A stretch of 64,000 nucleotides of DNA. Origin: Segetibacter sp. GTDB lineage: Bacteria; Bacteroidota; Bacteroidia; Chitinophagales; Chitinophagaceae. Position numbers and translations under genes: made by a program. The notes under the pieces are model-generated. The model was given only the letters and a program-made list of their open reading frames with translations. It had not been told where the DNA came from and searched no databases. Below are positions 34,097 to 42,012 of this stretch, one piece after another (positions within the stretch are counted from its first letter, which is position 1; every line of letters starts with the position of its first letter). Location of the stretch: the NCBI GenBank assembly GCA_028288485.1, contig JAQBNO010000032.1, positions 51,296 through 115,295 of the forward strand, in the 5' to 3' direction.

Positions 34097-35602
34097 ATGG
34101 GCTGGTTCATTTTTATTCTCGGAGCAATAGGGTGGCACATTGGAATGTATGGAATGTTTAAAAAAGCTGGAATCGAGCCGTGGAAAGCATTTATTCCTTT
34201 TTACAATACGTGGTGCATTGTTAATAAAACAAATATTCGTAAAGTTTGGTTTTGGCTTCAGCTGATCCCCATTGCAGGCCAGTTTATTACCATATGGATC
34301 ACTATTATTTTCGTAATGCATTTCGGCAGGTTTTCGTTGTTTCACCATATTGCTACAGTTTTCTTTCCATTTATTTATTTTCCTTACCTCGGATTTTCTC
34401 CTAACGAAAGATATGTGGGTCACGAGGCAGTAAAGCGCTACCATAAAGGGGCTGTAAGGGAGTGGATAGATGCAGCCGTATTTGCTGTAGTAGCCGCAAC
34501 TATTATTCGCACATTTGTTTTCGAAGCATATACAATTCCTACCGAGAGCATGGAAAAAACGCTGCTCGTAAACGACTTTCTGTTTGTTAATAAGATGAGT
34601 TACGGGCCGCGTATTCCTCAAACGCCCATTTCGTTCCCGTTCGTTCATAATATAATGCCTTTCAGTACAACGGCACCTTCTTACACCACGCTAGTCCAGC
34701 TTCCATACAGCCGCCTTCCCGGTTTTCAGCAAGTAGAAAGAAATGATGTAGTAGTTTTTAATTTTCCTGCCGGAGATACCATCATTAACCTGCCTGATTT
34801 TGGTTCCAAACAGCCTTACTACGATGTGTTAAGAGACCAGTTCAAAGGCAACAGGGAAGCGCTGATGGCAGAATATCCCGTTCATGTTCATCCCATGGAT
34901 AAAACTGATAACTATATTAAACGTTGTATTGCAATAGGTGGAGATACATTGCAAATAAGAGATGGCAGGGTGTATATAGACGGCCAGCCCTCACCCGTTC
35001 CAGATGCATCGCAAACAGAATATATTGTTGAAACAAACGGACAACCATTCAATGAAGAATTTTTACAAACACAACTACATATAAACAGTGATGATACAAA
35101 AGGCCAGATCTATGCTTACCAGGGAAGGCCAAATTCTTTTGTAATCAATATGACACCGGGGGAAGCGGAGTCAGTAAGAAAACAACCAAACTTTAAAAGT
35201 ATGGATTTCGCTTACGTTAACATTCCTGGTTCCACATATCCTTACAATGCAAAAATTCTTTGGACCCCCGATAACTTCGGTCCTATTTATGTTCCGGCGA
35301 AAGGAAGTACTATTACCCTTACTGCCGACAACATTGATATATATCGACGACTTATTACTACCTATGAAGGAAATAAACTCGAAGAAAGAGATGGCAAGTT
35401 CATCATAAACGGACAACCGACAAATTCCTATAAATGTAAGTGGAATTATTACTGGATGATGGGCGATAACCGTCACCGCAGCCAGGATAGCCGATACTGG
35501 GGTTTCGTACCCGAAACACATATTGTAGGCAAGGCGTCCCTTATTTGGTTTAGCTGGGAAAACGGGCCCCGTTGGAACCGTTTGTTCAAGAGTATAAAAT
35601 AA
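34097..35602 (+). CDS. lepB: Signal peptidase I with N-terminal multi-helix extension
   Basis: A 501-residue membrane enzyme that removes signal peptides from exported proteins. The catalytic Ser151 is in IPTESMEKTLLVND and the general-base Lys275 in DNYIKRCIAIGGD; the C-terminal box is MMGDNRHRSQDSRYWGFVP. It is much larger than the typical 200-350 residues: an N-terminal region of about 120 residues has three hydrophobic helices (DUF5684-like: FILGAIGWHIGMYGMFKKAG), and there is a large insertion between the catalytic Lys and box E. Both are recurrent in Bacteroidota. A hairpin and the cytidine deaminase gene follow. Confidence 0.92.
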   Translation: MGWFIFILGAIGWHIGMYGMFKKAGIEPWKAFIPFYNTWCIVNKTNIRKVWFWLQLIPIAGQFITIWITIIFVMHFGRFSLFHHIATVFFPFIYFPYLGFSPNERYVGHEAVKRYHKGAVREWIDAAVFAVVAATIIRTFVFEAYTIPTESMEKTLLVNDFLFVNKMSYGPRIPQTPISFPFVHNIMPFSTTAPSYTTLVQLPYSRLPGFQQVERNDVVVFNFPAGDTIINLPDFGSKQPYYDVLRDQFKGNREALMAEYPVHVHPMDKTDNYIKRCIAIGGDTLQIRDGRVYIDGQPSPVPDASQTEYIVETNGQPFNEEFLQTQLHINSDDTKGQIYAYQGRPNSFVINMTPGEAESVRKQPNFKSMDFAYVNIPGSTYPYNAKILWTPDNFGPIYVPAKGSTITLTADNIDIYRRLITTYEGNKLEERDGKFIINGQPTNSYKCKWNYYWMMGDNRHRSQDSRYWGFVPETHIVGKASLIWFSWENGPRWNRLFKSIK

Positions 35603-35617
35603 TATATCTTTAATTTT

Positions 35618-35656
35618 TAAAAGTCCTTTCCGGTTTCCGGGAGGGATTTTTTGTCT
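35618..35656 (+). terminator. Weak terminator-like hairpin after lepB
   Basis: TCCTTTCCGG-TTT-CCGGGAGGGA with a following T-run forms an imperfect stem between lepB and the cytidine deaminase gene. It may only attenuate read-through. Confidence 0.5.
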
Positions 35657-35671
35657 AAATGATACCGGAAT

Positions 35672-36160
35672 ATGCAAAAACAAGATTTCTCATTTTCATT
35701 TGAAGTGTACGATTCTATTGACGAATTGACCGAGCAGGATGCCTGGCTCTTAAGTGAGGCCCGGGAAGTAACGCAGCACGCCTACGCTCCATATTCTCAT
35801 TTCCAGGTAGGTGCGATTGCGCGTTTAGACAATGGTGAAATCGTTGCCGGAAGCAACCAGGAAAACGCAAGTTTTCCTGTAGGACTTTGCGCAGAAAGGG
35901 TGTTGTTGGCTTCTGCGGCATCTTTGTTTCCTAAAGTTCCTGTTGACACAATAGCGATCAGTTATCATAACGAATTAGGTGAGAGCAAGCATCCTATTTC
36001 ACCATGCGGTATGTGCCGGCAGAGTTTGCTCGAATACGAGTCGAGGGTTGATCATCCGATAAGAATTATATTAGGCGGCCTCGAAGGGAAAGTTTACATA
36101 ATTGAAAGAGCATCAATGTTACTTCCTTTGAGTTTTACGTCGCACGATTTGACTGCATAA
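35672..36160 (+). CDS. cdd: Cytidine deaminase
   Basis: A 162-residue homotetrameric-type pyrimidine salvage enzyme, deaminating cytidine and deoxycytidine. Zinc ligands are Cys73 (CAERVLLA, with catalytic Glu75), Cys112 and Cys115 (SPCGMCRQSLLE). The substrate loop reads YAPYSHFQVGA, and the NQENASFP motif is conserved. About 25 residues precede the usual N terminus of the family. It is 69 bases after lepB on the same strand, separated by a weak hairpin. Confidence 0.93.
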   Translation: MQKQDFSFSFEVYDSIDELTEQDAWLLSEAREVTQHAYAPYSHFQVGAIARLDNGEIVAGSNQENASFPVGLCAERVLLASAASLFPKVPVDTIAISYHNELGESKHPISPCGMCRQSLLEYESRVDHPIRIILGGLEGKVYIIERASMLLPLSFTSHDLTA

Positions 36161-36198
36161 GTAATTTTTTTGGTGACGGGCAGGGGAAAATAGATGCA

Positions 36199-36215
36199 CC
36201 ATCGTTGCGTCGCAT
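36199..36215 (+). repeat. Dispersed element, subtype B
   Basis: CCATCGTTGCGTCGCAT, core 36207-36213, tail diverged. It lies between the cytidine deaminase and DUF2383 genes, in a 259-base gap with no gene. Confidence 0.7.
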
Positions 36216-36356
36216 TACGTTCATCAGCAAATCTTTTAGCGGCTTTTCTCCTGTTTTTAGCCAAACAACTACTAGAGATCCTGCCTTTGCCTCATATTTA
36301 TGAAACTGCATCCTCTCGTTGTTTAACCCTTTTTATTTTTCAGATGTAAGAACATA

Positions 36357-36378
36357 AGCCGGAGGCTTGCGACTGCGG
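36357..36378. repeat. Half copy of the palindromic element at 1649-1761
   Basis: AAGCCGGAGGCTTGCGACTG resembles the right arm of the large palindrome in the DAHP synthase-aroB gap. The other arm is missing here, though AAGCC/GGCTT forms a small hairpin. Confidence 0.5.
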
Positions 36379-36419
36379 ACATTTGGCATAAAAATTTCAT
36401 AAGTAATTGAAAAACAACC

Positions 36420-36917
36420 ATGGAACAGTCTCAGGCTACAATTACAATTTTAAATGACCTTATAGAAATTAATAATGACCGCATTGCCGGCTACGAACGT
36501 GCTATTGAAGAGTTACAGCAAAAGGATTACGATTTGAAAATCATTTTTGCGGCAATGATCGATCAAAGCCGCCAGGCTAAAATTGCACTTGGTAAAGAAG
36601 TACAGGTGTTAGGTGGCGACATGAATACGGGAACAACGAACAGCGGAAAAATATACAGGGCATGGATGGATGTAAAAGCAGTCTTTACAGGGCATGACCG
36701 CCTTGCAGTTTTATCTAACTGTGAATTTGGTGAAGATGCAGCGCAAAAAGCTTATGCAACAGCTTTGGCGGAAGAACATTTTCCCGCCTTTTTAAAGACC
36801 ATGATAGCCGGGCAAAAGGCAACGTTCAAATCGTCGCACGATGAGATAAAAGCGTTACGCGACCAGGAGAAAAAAATAAAAGAGGAAGGTGTGACAGGCG
36901 GACCGGGCGATGTATAA
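36420..36917 (+). CDS. PA2169-family four-helix-bundle protein (DUF2383)
   Basis: A 165-residue helical protein matching DUF2383: an N-terminal helix ATITILNDLIEINNDRIAGY, then AIEELQQKDYDLKIIFAAMI, the GTTNSGKIYRAWMDVKAVF segment, and ALAEEHFPAFLKTMIAGQ. The fold is ferritin-like; acidic residues could hold metals, but no activity is established. Family members are often linked to general stress responses. It stands 125 bases before the DUF4202 gene on the same strand. It is the second ferritin-like protein in the window, after the DUF892 protein at 6.2 kb. Confidence 0.83.
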   Translation: MEQSQATITILNDLIEINNDRIAGYERAIEELQQKDYDLKIIFAAMIDQSRQAKIALGKEVQVLGGDMNTGTTNSGKIYRAWMDVKAVFTGHDRLAVLSNCEFGEDAAQKAYATALAEEHFPAFLKTMIAGQKATFKSSHDEIKALRDQEKKIKEEGVTGGPGDV

Positions 36918-37041
36918 ATAGACTCCTTTTATAAAATCTTTGTTCCGGTGGTTTATAATCGTTGGAACATTTTTTTATATATAGTTGTCCTAACTTACCT
37001 TTCACCAACGATTGTAACTGCCGTTTCCGAAAAACATTATT

Positions 37042-37620
37042 ATGAACAAATTGGAAAAAGCGTTTGCATTGTTCGATCAGTACAACCAACAAGATCCTCA
37101 TACAGTTAGCTGGGAAGGAAAAGATTATCCTGCTGAGTACTTCTATGCCTTGCAATTATATAACTGGGTAAAAAAATTAAAACCAACCGCAAGTGAAACG
37201 CTTTTGCTTGCATCCAGGTCGCAACATATAGGGCGGTGGAAAGTGCCGCGTGAAACTTACCCGTTGGGTAAGCCGGGTTATTACAAGTGGCGTACTGATC
37301 TTGCAAAATTTCATGCAGAAACAGCAGGTGAACTTATGTCGGAAGCGGGCTATCCGGAGGATGAAATAAATGCGGTAAAAAGAATCATCCGAAAAGAACA
37401 GTTACGCACAGATGAAGAAGTGCAGGTTATGGAAGACGCACTTTGCCTGGTATTTCTCGAGTTCCAATATGAAGACTTCCTCGCAAAACACGACGAAGAA
37501 AAGATGATTCGCATCTTGAAAAAGTCGTGGACAAAAATGAACCAGGCCGGCAGAGAGGCTGCACTCACCTTAATGTTTAACGAAAAAGGAACAGAATTAT
37601 TACAGAGGGCACTTGCTTAG
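37042..37620 (+). CDS. DUF4202 family protein
   Basis: A 192-residue cytoplasmic protein of the DUF4202 family, found mainly in Bacteroidota and proteobacteria. Recognisable pieces are FDQYNQQDPHTVSWEGKDYP, LLLASRSQHIGRWKVPRETY, GYYKWRTDLAKFHAETAGEL and DALCLVFLEFQYEDF. Conserved His and Asp residues recall HD-domain proteins, but no activity is known. The gene may be cotranscribed with the upstream DUF2383 gene (125-base gap). Confidence 0.85.
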   Translation: MNKLEKAFALFDQYNQQDPHTVSWEGKDYPAEYFYALQLYNWVKKLKPTASETLLLASRSQHIGRWKVPRETYPLGKPGYYKWRTDLAKFHAETAGELMSEAGYPEDEINAVKRIIRKEQLRTDEEVQVMEDALCLVFLEFQYEDFLAKHDEEKMIRILKKSWTKMNQAGREAALTLMFNEKGTELLQRALA

Positions 37621-37625
37621 TTTTG

Positions 37626-37660
37626 AACCACTAAGACACAAAGTATAGAAGTGCACTAAG
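37626..37660. repeat. CCACTAAGACACAAAG-type repeat
   Basis: ACCACTAAGACACAAAG followed by GTGCACTAAG directly after the DUF4202 stop. Sequences of this kind recur in intergenic regions of Bacteroidota genomes. A GTACAAGTGTTCGAC at 37706-37720 may be a decayed dispersed element. Confidence 0.35.
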
Positions 37661-37823
37661 TATAGAAAACTCTTGAACAACTTCCTGTTCAATACCGTTA
37701 TAGCTGTACAAGTGTTCGACCGTTTGGTCACCTCAAGGTAAACTGCCACGCTGAATAATGCCTTACAGTATAAGCGAGCGTGGCAACCATGCTTCATTGA
37801 AAATGTTTGCCGGTCTCCAAAAA

Positions 37824-38876
37824 CTACTGAATTCCTTCTTCGGGCTCTACCATTTCATAAGTCAACTCCACGTCCGTCTCGGGGTAAGCAACACAGGTTA
37901 AAATCAGCCCTTCCTGCAAGTCTTTCGGAGTAAGAACGTCATTAATGCTCATTTTTACTTTACCGCTCGTACACCTTGCTGTGCACGTACTACACCTTCC
38001 GCCACGGCAACTGTAGGGCAGGTGAATTTTGTGGTGCAATGCAACCTGCAGGATTGTTTGCGGATAAGCAACTTCGAGTTCGTGACGGCTATTCTGGTAG
38101 TTGATAGTAACACGATGTGGTGTATGGTCGGTCATAAACGGCGGGGGCGGAGCACTGGCAAAAAAGTTTTCTCTCCTGATCACCTCGTGCCGGTATTTCA
38201 TTACTTTCAACGTAAACTCGGCCATTCGCATAAACGGTTCCGGGCCACACAAATAAAAAGCCACAGACGAACTTTTTATTTGCTCCAACAATATCCTTTC
38301 CAACAAATTATTATTTAGCCGTTGCGATCGTTTGTTCTGATCGATCGGTTGACTAAAAATTTCCTTTAATGTAAACCTCGTTGCAAACTTTTGCTGCAGC
38401 AATAACAGTTCTTTCCCGAAAATACTTTCGCTCTCATTGTGGTTCTGGTAGATCAATAAAACCTTCACCTCCCTGAATTGATACAACAACTGCTTAATTA
38501 AAGAAAAGACGGGTGTAATGCCACTGCCAGCTGAAATAAACACAGCCAATTCGCTTTCAGGTCGATCAATTGTAAACCGACCTGTAGGAGGTAGCGAGGT
38601 AATAATATCGCCGGCTTTCAACTCATCAAAAAGATAGCGACTCAACTCGCCATTCTCAATTCTTTTAATGGTGAAAAATATAGTATCATCAACACCGGGT
38701 GTAGAACTGATAGAATATGACCGTCTCACTTCCTTTCCGTGGAGATCGACAAGAAGGGTAAGAAACTGTCCCGCTTTGTATTGGATATTTCTTCCATTCA
38801 CTTCTTCTATAAAGTAAGATTTGCTTATCGTTGTTTCCTGCCTTATATCCTTTATCCTTAATTGTAAATGTTCCAT
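37824..38876 (-). CDS. Flavin reductase with C-terminal 2Fe-2S ferredoxin domain (PaaE-like)
   Basis: A 350-residue electron-transfer protein. Residues about 1-100 are an FAD-binding barrel (RRSYSISSTPG is the flavin motif). Residues about 105-235 are a ferredoxin-NADP reductase NAD(P) domain (FISAGSGITPVFSLI; FYLCGPEPFM). Residues about 262-345 are a plant-type 2Fe-2S ferredoxin with ligands in YSCRGGRCSTCTARC and a last Cys in ILTCVAYPE. This order matches the reductase PaaE of phenylacetyl-CoA epoxidase and related oxygenase reductases. No oxygenase or paa gene is adjacent, so its partner is unknown. Monocistronic. Confidence 0.9.
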   Translation of the reverse strand: MEHLQLRIKDIRQETTISKSYFIEEVNGRNIQYKAGQFLTLLVDLHGKEVRRSYSISSTPGVDDTIFFTIKRIENGELSRYLFDELKAGDIITSLPPTGRFTIDRPESELAVFISAGSGITPVFSLIKQLLYQFREVKVLLIYQNHNESESIFGKELLLLQQKFATRFTLKEIFSQPIDQNKRSQRLNNNLLERILLEQIKSSSVAFYLCGPEPFMRMAEFTLKVMKYRHEVIRRENFFASAPPPPFMTDHTPHRVTINYQNSRHELEVAYPQTILQVALHHKIHLPYSCRGGRCSTCTARCTSGKVKMSINDVLTPKDLQEGLILTCVAYPETDVELTYEMVEPEEGIQ

Positions 38877-38973
38877 TTATTTCTTCTGAAGCAACTGTTG
38901 AGAGATTAAATAATTTTCTTTGTCATAGCCTTATAAGTAAATATAACTTCACCGCAAACTATTGAGTCTTTTA

Positions 38974-39468
38974 TTAAAACAAGGTTTGTACACCGTTCGC
39001 AATCTTATTCTCATGCTCCAGCAGCCACCTTTTGCGCCACAAGCCGCCTGCATACCCAACCAGCGATTGATTGGTACCGATAACCCTATGACACGGCACA
39101 ATAATGCAAATATGATTTTTTCCATTACTTGCAGCGGCCGCACGAATACAATTTGGATCGCCCAATCTTTTCGCCAAAGCCAGGTAGCTTATTGTTCTGC
39201 CAAAATTAATATTCAGTAATTCAGACCACACTTTTGTTTGGAATTCTGTTCCTTTCTGGTGAACCGGAATATCAAAAGCCAGCCGTTTTCCGTTGAAATA
39301 TTCAATTAATTCCTCAACACATTGATTTAATAATGGCGTGTATCCTGTTGGTTCAACATAATCTACCTGGTCATCAACAAAGGTTACTTCACTTATATAA
39401 TTTTCTGTGCCGCCAACTTTTAAAAGGCCTACAGGAGACTTATAATATGTGAAATGTATTTCGTTCAT
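38974..39468 (-). CDS. ogt: Methylated-DNA--protein-cysteine methyltransferase
   Basis: A 164-residue suicide repair enzyme that takes alkyl groups from O6-alkylguanine. The acceptor Cys126 lies in IVPCHRVIG, followed by YAGGLWRKRWLLEHE. The recognition helix and arginine finger region reads GDPNCIRAAAASNGKNH, and the N-terminal domain is short (YYKSPVGLLKVGG). The stop of the CsaA gene overlaps its start region with a one-base gap (TGAAATG), so the two genes form a translationally coupled operon. Confidence 0.94.
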   Translation of the reverse strand: MNEIHFTYYKSPVGLLKVGGTENYISEVTFVDDQVDYVEPTGYTPLLNQCVEELIEYFNGKRLAFDIPVHQKGTEFQTKVWSELLNINFGRTISYLALAKRLGDPNCIRAAAASNGKNHICIIVPCHRVIGTNQSLVGYAGGLWRKRWLLEHENKIANGVQTLF

Positions 39469-39469
39469 T

Positions 39470-39802
39470 TCATGCTATTTTGCGGCCATTTGCCACCTTT
39501 TTTTCGGGTTGCAATAAAATTACGTCATTGTTTTCGTCATAAACTCCTAATACCAGGCACTCGCTATAAAAGTTAGCTACTTGTTTTGGTGGAAAATTTA
39601 CCACAGCAACTACCTGCATTCCAATTAATTGTTCTTTGGTATAATGTTTTGTAATTTGCGCCGAAGACTGTTTAAAGCCTGCTTCGCCGAAATCGATTTT
39701 TAGCCGGTATGCCGGCTTTCTGGCTTTTGGAAAATCGTTAACCTCAACAATTGTCCCTGTTTGAATGTTAATCTTTTCGAAGTCTTCCCAGGAGATCATC
39801 AT
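39470..39802 (-). CDS. csaA: CsaA-like tRNA-binding-domain protein
   Basis: A 110-residue homodimeric OB-fold protein. Signatures are INIQTGTIVEVNDFPKARKP, LKIDFGE, SSAQITKHYTKEQLIGMQVV, and FPPKQVANFYSECLVLG. CsaA is described as an export-related chaperone with tRNA-binding ability. The open frame continues upstream 29 codons, but those overlap the divergent OsmC gene, and MM at 39802/39799 gives the standard N terminus (MISWEDFEKI). It is the first gene of a two-gene unit with ogt. Confidence 0.9.
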   Translation of the reverse strand: MMISWEDFEKINIQTGTIVEVNDFPKARKPAYRLKIDFGEAGFKQSSAQITKHYTKEQLIGMQVVAVVNFPPKQVANFYSECLVLGVYDENNDVILLQPEKKVANGRKIA

Positions 39803-39831
39803 TTTTTTCTCAAAACTAAACAACAAAAAGT

Positions 39832-40245
39832 ATGAAACGTCAGGCAACTGCAGTTTGGAATGGTTCCGGTAAAGAAGGAAACGGAACACTTAGTACACAA
39901 AGCACTGTATTAAGCAGCACACAATATTCGTATAAATCGCGCTTTGAAGAAGGTGTTGGAACAAACCCCGAAGAGCTTATGGCAGCTGCTCACGCAGGTT
40001 GTTTTACCATGAAGCTGAGTTTCGTGTTGGGTGAAGCAGGCTTTACCGCGGAAAAATTAGAAACCGTGTGTTTCATTACTTTAGAGAATGGCGCGATTAC
40101 AACTTCTGCTCTGCAAGTTTCAGCCAGTGTTCCGGGTATCAGCCAGGAACAATTCGAAAAATGTACTCAGGATGCAAAGGAAAACTGCCCGGTAAGTAAA
40201 GCATACAATGTTGAAATTACTTTAGACGCAACCTTGAACCAATAG
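39832..40245 (+). CDS. OsmC family peroxiredoxin
   Basis: A 137-residue OsmC-type thiol peroxidase that reduces organic hydroperoxides. The two catalytic cysteines are Cys57 (AHAGCFTMKLS) and Cys119 (ENCPVSKAY). The N-terminal strands read ATAVWNGSGKEGNGTLST, and NPEELMAAAHAGC is typical. It is divergent from csaA with only 29 bases between the start codons, so each promoter must overlap the other gene's 5' end. Confidence 0.93.
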   Translation: MKRQATAVWNGSGKEGNGTLSTQSTVLSSTQYSYKSRFEEGVGTNPEELMAAAHAGCFTMKLSFVLGEAGFTAEKLETVCFITLENGAITTSALQVSASVPGISQEQFEKCTQDAKENCPVSKAYNVEITLDATLNQ

Positions 40246-40332
40246 TTAAAGTAAAGCAGGCGGATGGCTTTTGTGAGCCAGAGCTGCATTACTACTATTA
40301 CATATTCTTGCCGTCGAAATGGCCGGCCGGGT

Positions 40333-40352
40333 GCACGTAGCACTCTTTTACT
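40333..40352 (+). repeat. Degenerate dispersed element, subtype B-like
   Basis: GCACGTAGCACTCTTTTACT: the tail matches subtype B with one change, but the core is damaged. It is the inward-facing partner of the subtype A copy at 40759. Confidence 0.5.
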
Positions 40353-40428
40353 TTATTGTGATTACTGAGCAAAGAGAGAAGCTTGTATTCCAAAAGGAAT
40401 TCTCTTCCTGATATTGCTTTAATTATTG

Positions 40429-40457
40429 GCCGTCGATAAATACATCGACGGCTTTTT
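40429..40457 (+). terminator. Intrinsic terminator downstream of osmC
   Basis: Perfect stem GCCGTCGAT/ATCGACGGC, loop AAATAC, followed by five T. It is 184 bases after the osmC stop, so a longer transcript or a small unrecognised RNA could end here. Confidence 0.8.
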
Positions 40458-40497
40458 CATCTTAGTAGGCTTGAGGTAATAAATATATAAAGTTAAC

Positions 40498-40539
40498 ACG
40501 GTATCCTCTTTAAGACAGACGGTATCCTCTTTAAGACAG
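40498..40539. repeat. Two adjacent 21-bp direct repeats
   Basis: ACGGTATCCTCTTTAAGACA plus G occurs twice with no gap (40498-40518 and 40519-40539). It looks like a recent tandem duplication or a two-site operator; no regulator is evident. Confidence 0.85.
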
Positions 40540-40758
40540 ATGCTGATAATGTTTATAAATCGGGTTCAAGCTCATCCCTTCATCGTGTTGAAAACGGTAT
40601 CATCGGTTCTGGAAAGTGATGGGAACATAATATTTTATTTCTCGTATTCCGGTTTAACGGTTGAATGCTCGGGGAAGGATTTTACTAAATACACTAGTGA
40701 TTATTCAGATTTCCCGTTTGTAACGCATTAATACTGCCTAAGGTGCTCAGGAATTTTC

Positions 40759-40786
40759 AGTACAAGTGAGTGACACAACGATGATG
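40759..40786 (-). repeat. Dispersed element, subtype A
   Basis: Complete minus-strand copy TTGTGTCACTCACTTGTACT, core 40770-40776, preceded on that strand by CATCATCG. It lies just past the end of the transglutaminase-like gene. Confidence 0.8.
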
Positions 40787-40810
40787 CTAAAAAATACAAA
40801 TGCCGACTAC

Positions 40811-41734
40811 CTAATCTTCCAACAAATTGCTTAAGCTCATCAGTTCGTTGAACTTGTATTTGTATTTAGCATTCTTAAAGCATTTTGCCAACTCTTCCAA
40901 TTGAATTTGGATGATGCGTTTGTGGCTCAGCGGCTTAAAATAAAAAGGAGTTATTGGTACAGAAATTCGTTTAAAATAAGCCTCCATGTCTTTATGAGAA
41001 AAGATCTGGCCACTGATAGCATCAATATAAAAATGGATTTTGTGTTGTGGGTTTGGATCTAAGGTTTGATCGTAATCGTTGTGAAAATAGGCAAGAATAA
41101 ATTGCCGCGGAATATTAATCGCTTTCACATTTATATCGAGCAATTCACACAGGAGCAGGTACAAAACACCATTGCTTAATGCGTTGCCTTTCTTGCTTTC
41201 AATCACTTTATGAATGAAGAAGTCGTCGGGGTTTTTATAACCCATTTCAACACCTTTAAGGTTGTAATAATTATATACAATGCTTGAAATTACATTGGCC
41301 TGTTCAAGTGCCGTTAGGAAGCTGTTTAACTCGAGCCACACGTTTCTGCGTATTCTTTCCAGTTCCTGCAGAACAGGTGCCGTAGCCAGCTCCGGGTATT
41401 GAAATTTGGCCACTAAGAGTGAACCAAAAAGTAAGTCGTGGTAGGGATTGTTTTTCCAGTCGGTAAAATCTCTCGTTAGGTCGTTAAAATGAAGCTTGTG
41501 TATAAGTAATTCTATCCGTTCCTGCACTTCTTCACTCAATGTGTTTTCCCAAAGGTTTTCAAGGTTAGGAATAATGCCGCGGCCGTAATCCACTATCCGG
41601 CTAGAAACCGTAGAAAAAACCTCCTGGTCGGGGTCATCGATCAGGGAAAATAAAGCCGAAATTTCCCGGGTTTCATGCATATAATAAGCTTTTAAAAAAC
41701 CGTGTTGATAATGAATGTTTGAATAGAGCTTCAT
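40811..41734 (-). CDS. Transglutaminase-like (SirB1-type) protein
   Basis: A 307-residue cytoplasmic protein resembling the Transglut_core2/SirB1 group. Residues about 20-100 are HEAT-like helices (ISALFSLIDDPDQEVFSTVS), about 115-155 the FLTALEQANVISSIVYNYYN region, and about 175-240 the core with NALSNGVLYLLLCELLDINV. The Cys of classical transglutaminases is replaced by Asn-Gly at the usual site (NALSNG), so catalysis is doubtful. The start at 41734 is preferred because GAGG lies seven bases upstream; an internal Met at residue 19 fits homologous N termini as well. Confidence 0.72.
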   Translation of the reverse strand: MKLYSNIHYQHGFLKAYYMHETREISALFSLIDDPDQEVFSTVSSRIVDYGRGIIPNLENLWENTLSEEVQERIELLIHKLHFNDLTRDFTDWKNNPYHDLLFGSLLVAKFQYPELATAPVLQELERIRRNVWLELNSFLTALEQANVISSIVYNYYNLKGVEMGYKNPDDFFIHKVIESKKGNALSNGVLYLLLCELLDINVKAINIPRQFILAYFHNDYDQTLDPNPQHKIHFYIDAISGQIFSHKDMEAYFKRISVPITPFYFKPLSHKRIIQIQLEELAKCFKNAKYKYKFNELMSLSNLLED

Positions 41735-41965
41735 TAAACCTCAATCAAACTAAGCTATTTTTTTTGAAATTATCAATTGCAAGTTATTCATAAGTGTTAA
41801 TTACTTTGGTCACTCTATTTTTATTCTACAAATAGAATTTCATGCCCAAATATATAGACAAATAAAAAGCTTCCAAAGCCGTATGCTGGAGACTGTGTTT
41901 ACTTAAAAATTTGTTGTGTTTTCTATATGGGGAAGTAGCGGTAGGTGGATGGCCGGGAGTAATAT

Positions 41966-41997
41966 AAAAGGCCTAAGCAGAATGCTTAGGCCTTTTT
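41966..41997 (-). terminator. Intrinsic terminator after topA
   Basis: Perfect 14-bp stem AAAAGGCCTAAGCA/TGCTTAGGCCTTTT with a three-base loop, 15 bases beyond the topA stop codon. Confidence 0.92.
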
Positions 41998-42012
41998 AAA
42001 AAAATGATTTAT

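Larger units (their letters stand above)
40246..40810. other. Convergent intergenic region
   Basis: 565 bases between osmC and the transglutaminase-like gene. Contents: a degenerate subtype B element (40333), a terminator (40429), a 21-bp direct repeat (40498) and a subtype A element (40759) facing the first. A 63-codon frame at 40540-40731 has no recognisable features and is not annotated. Confidence 0.6.

Noticed and set aside
40540..40731. 63-codon plus-strand frame after the 21-bp repeat
   Set aside because: No ribosome-binding signal, family resemblance or neighbour supporting translation.
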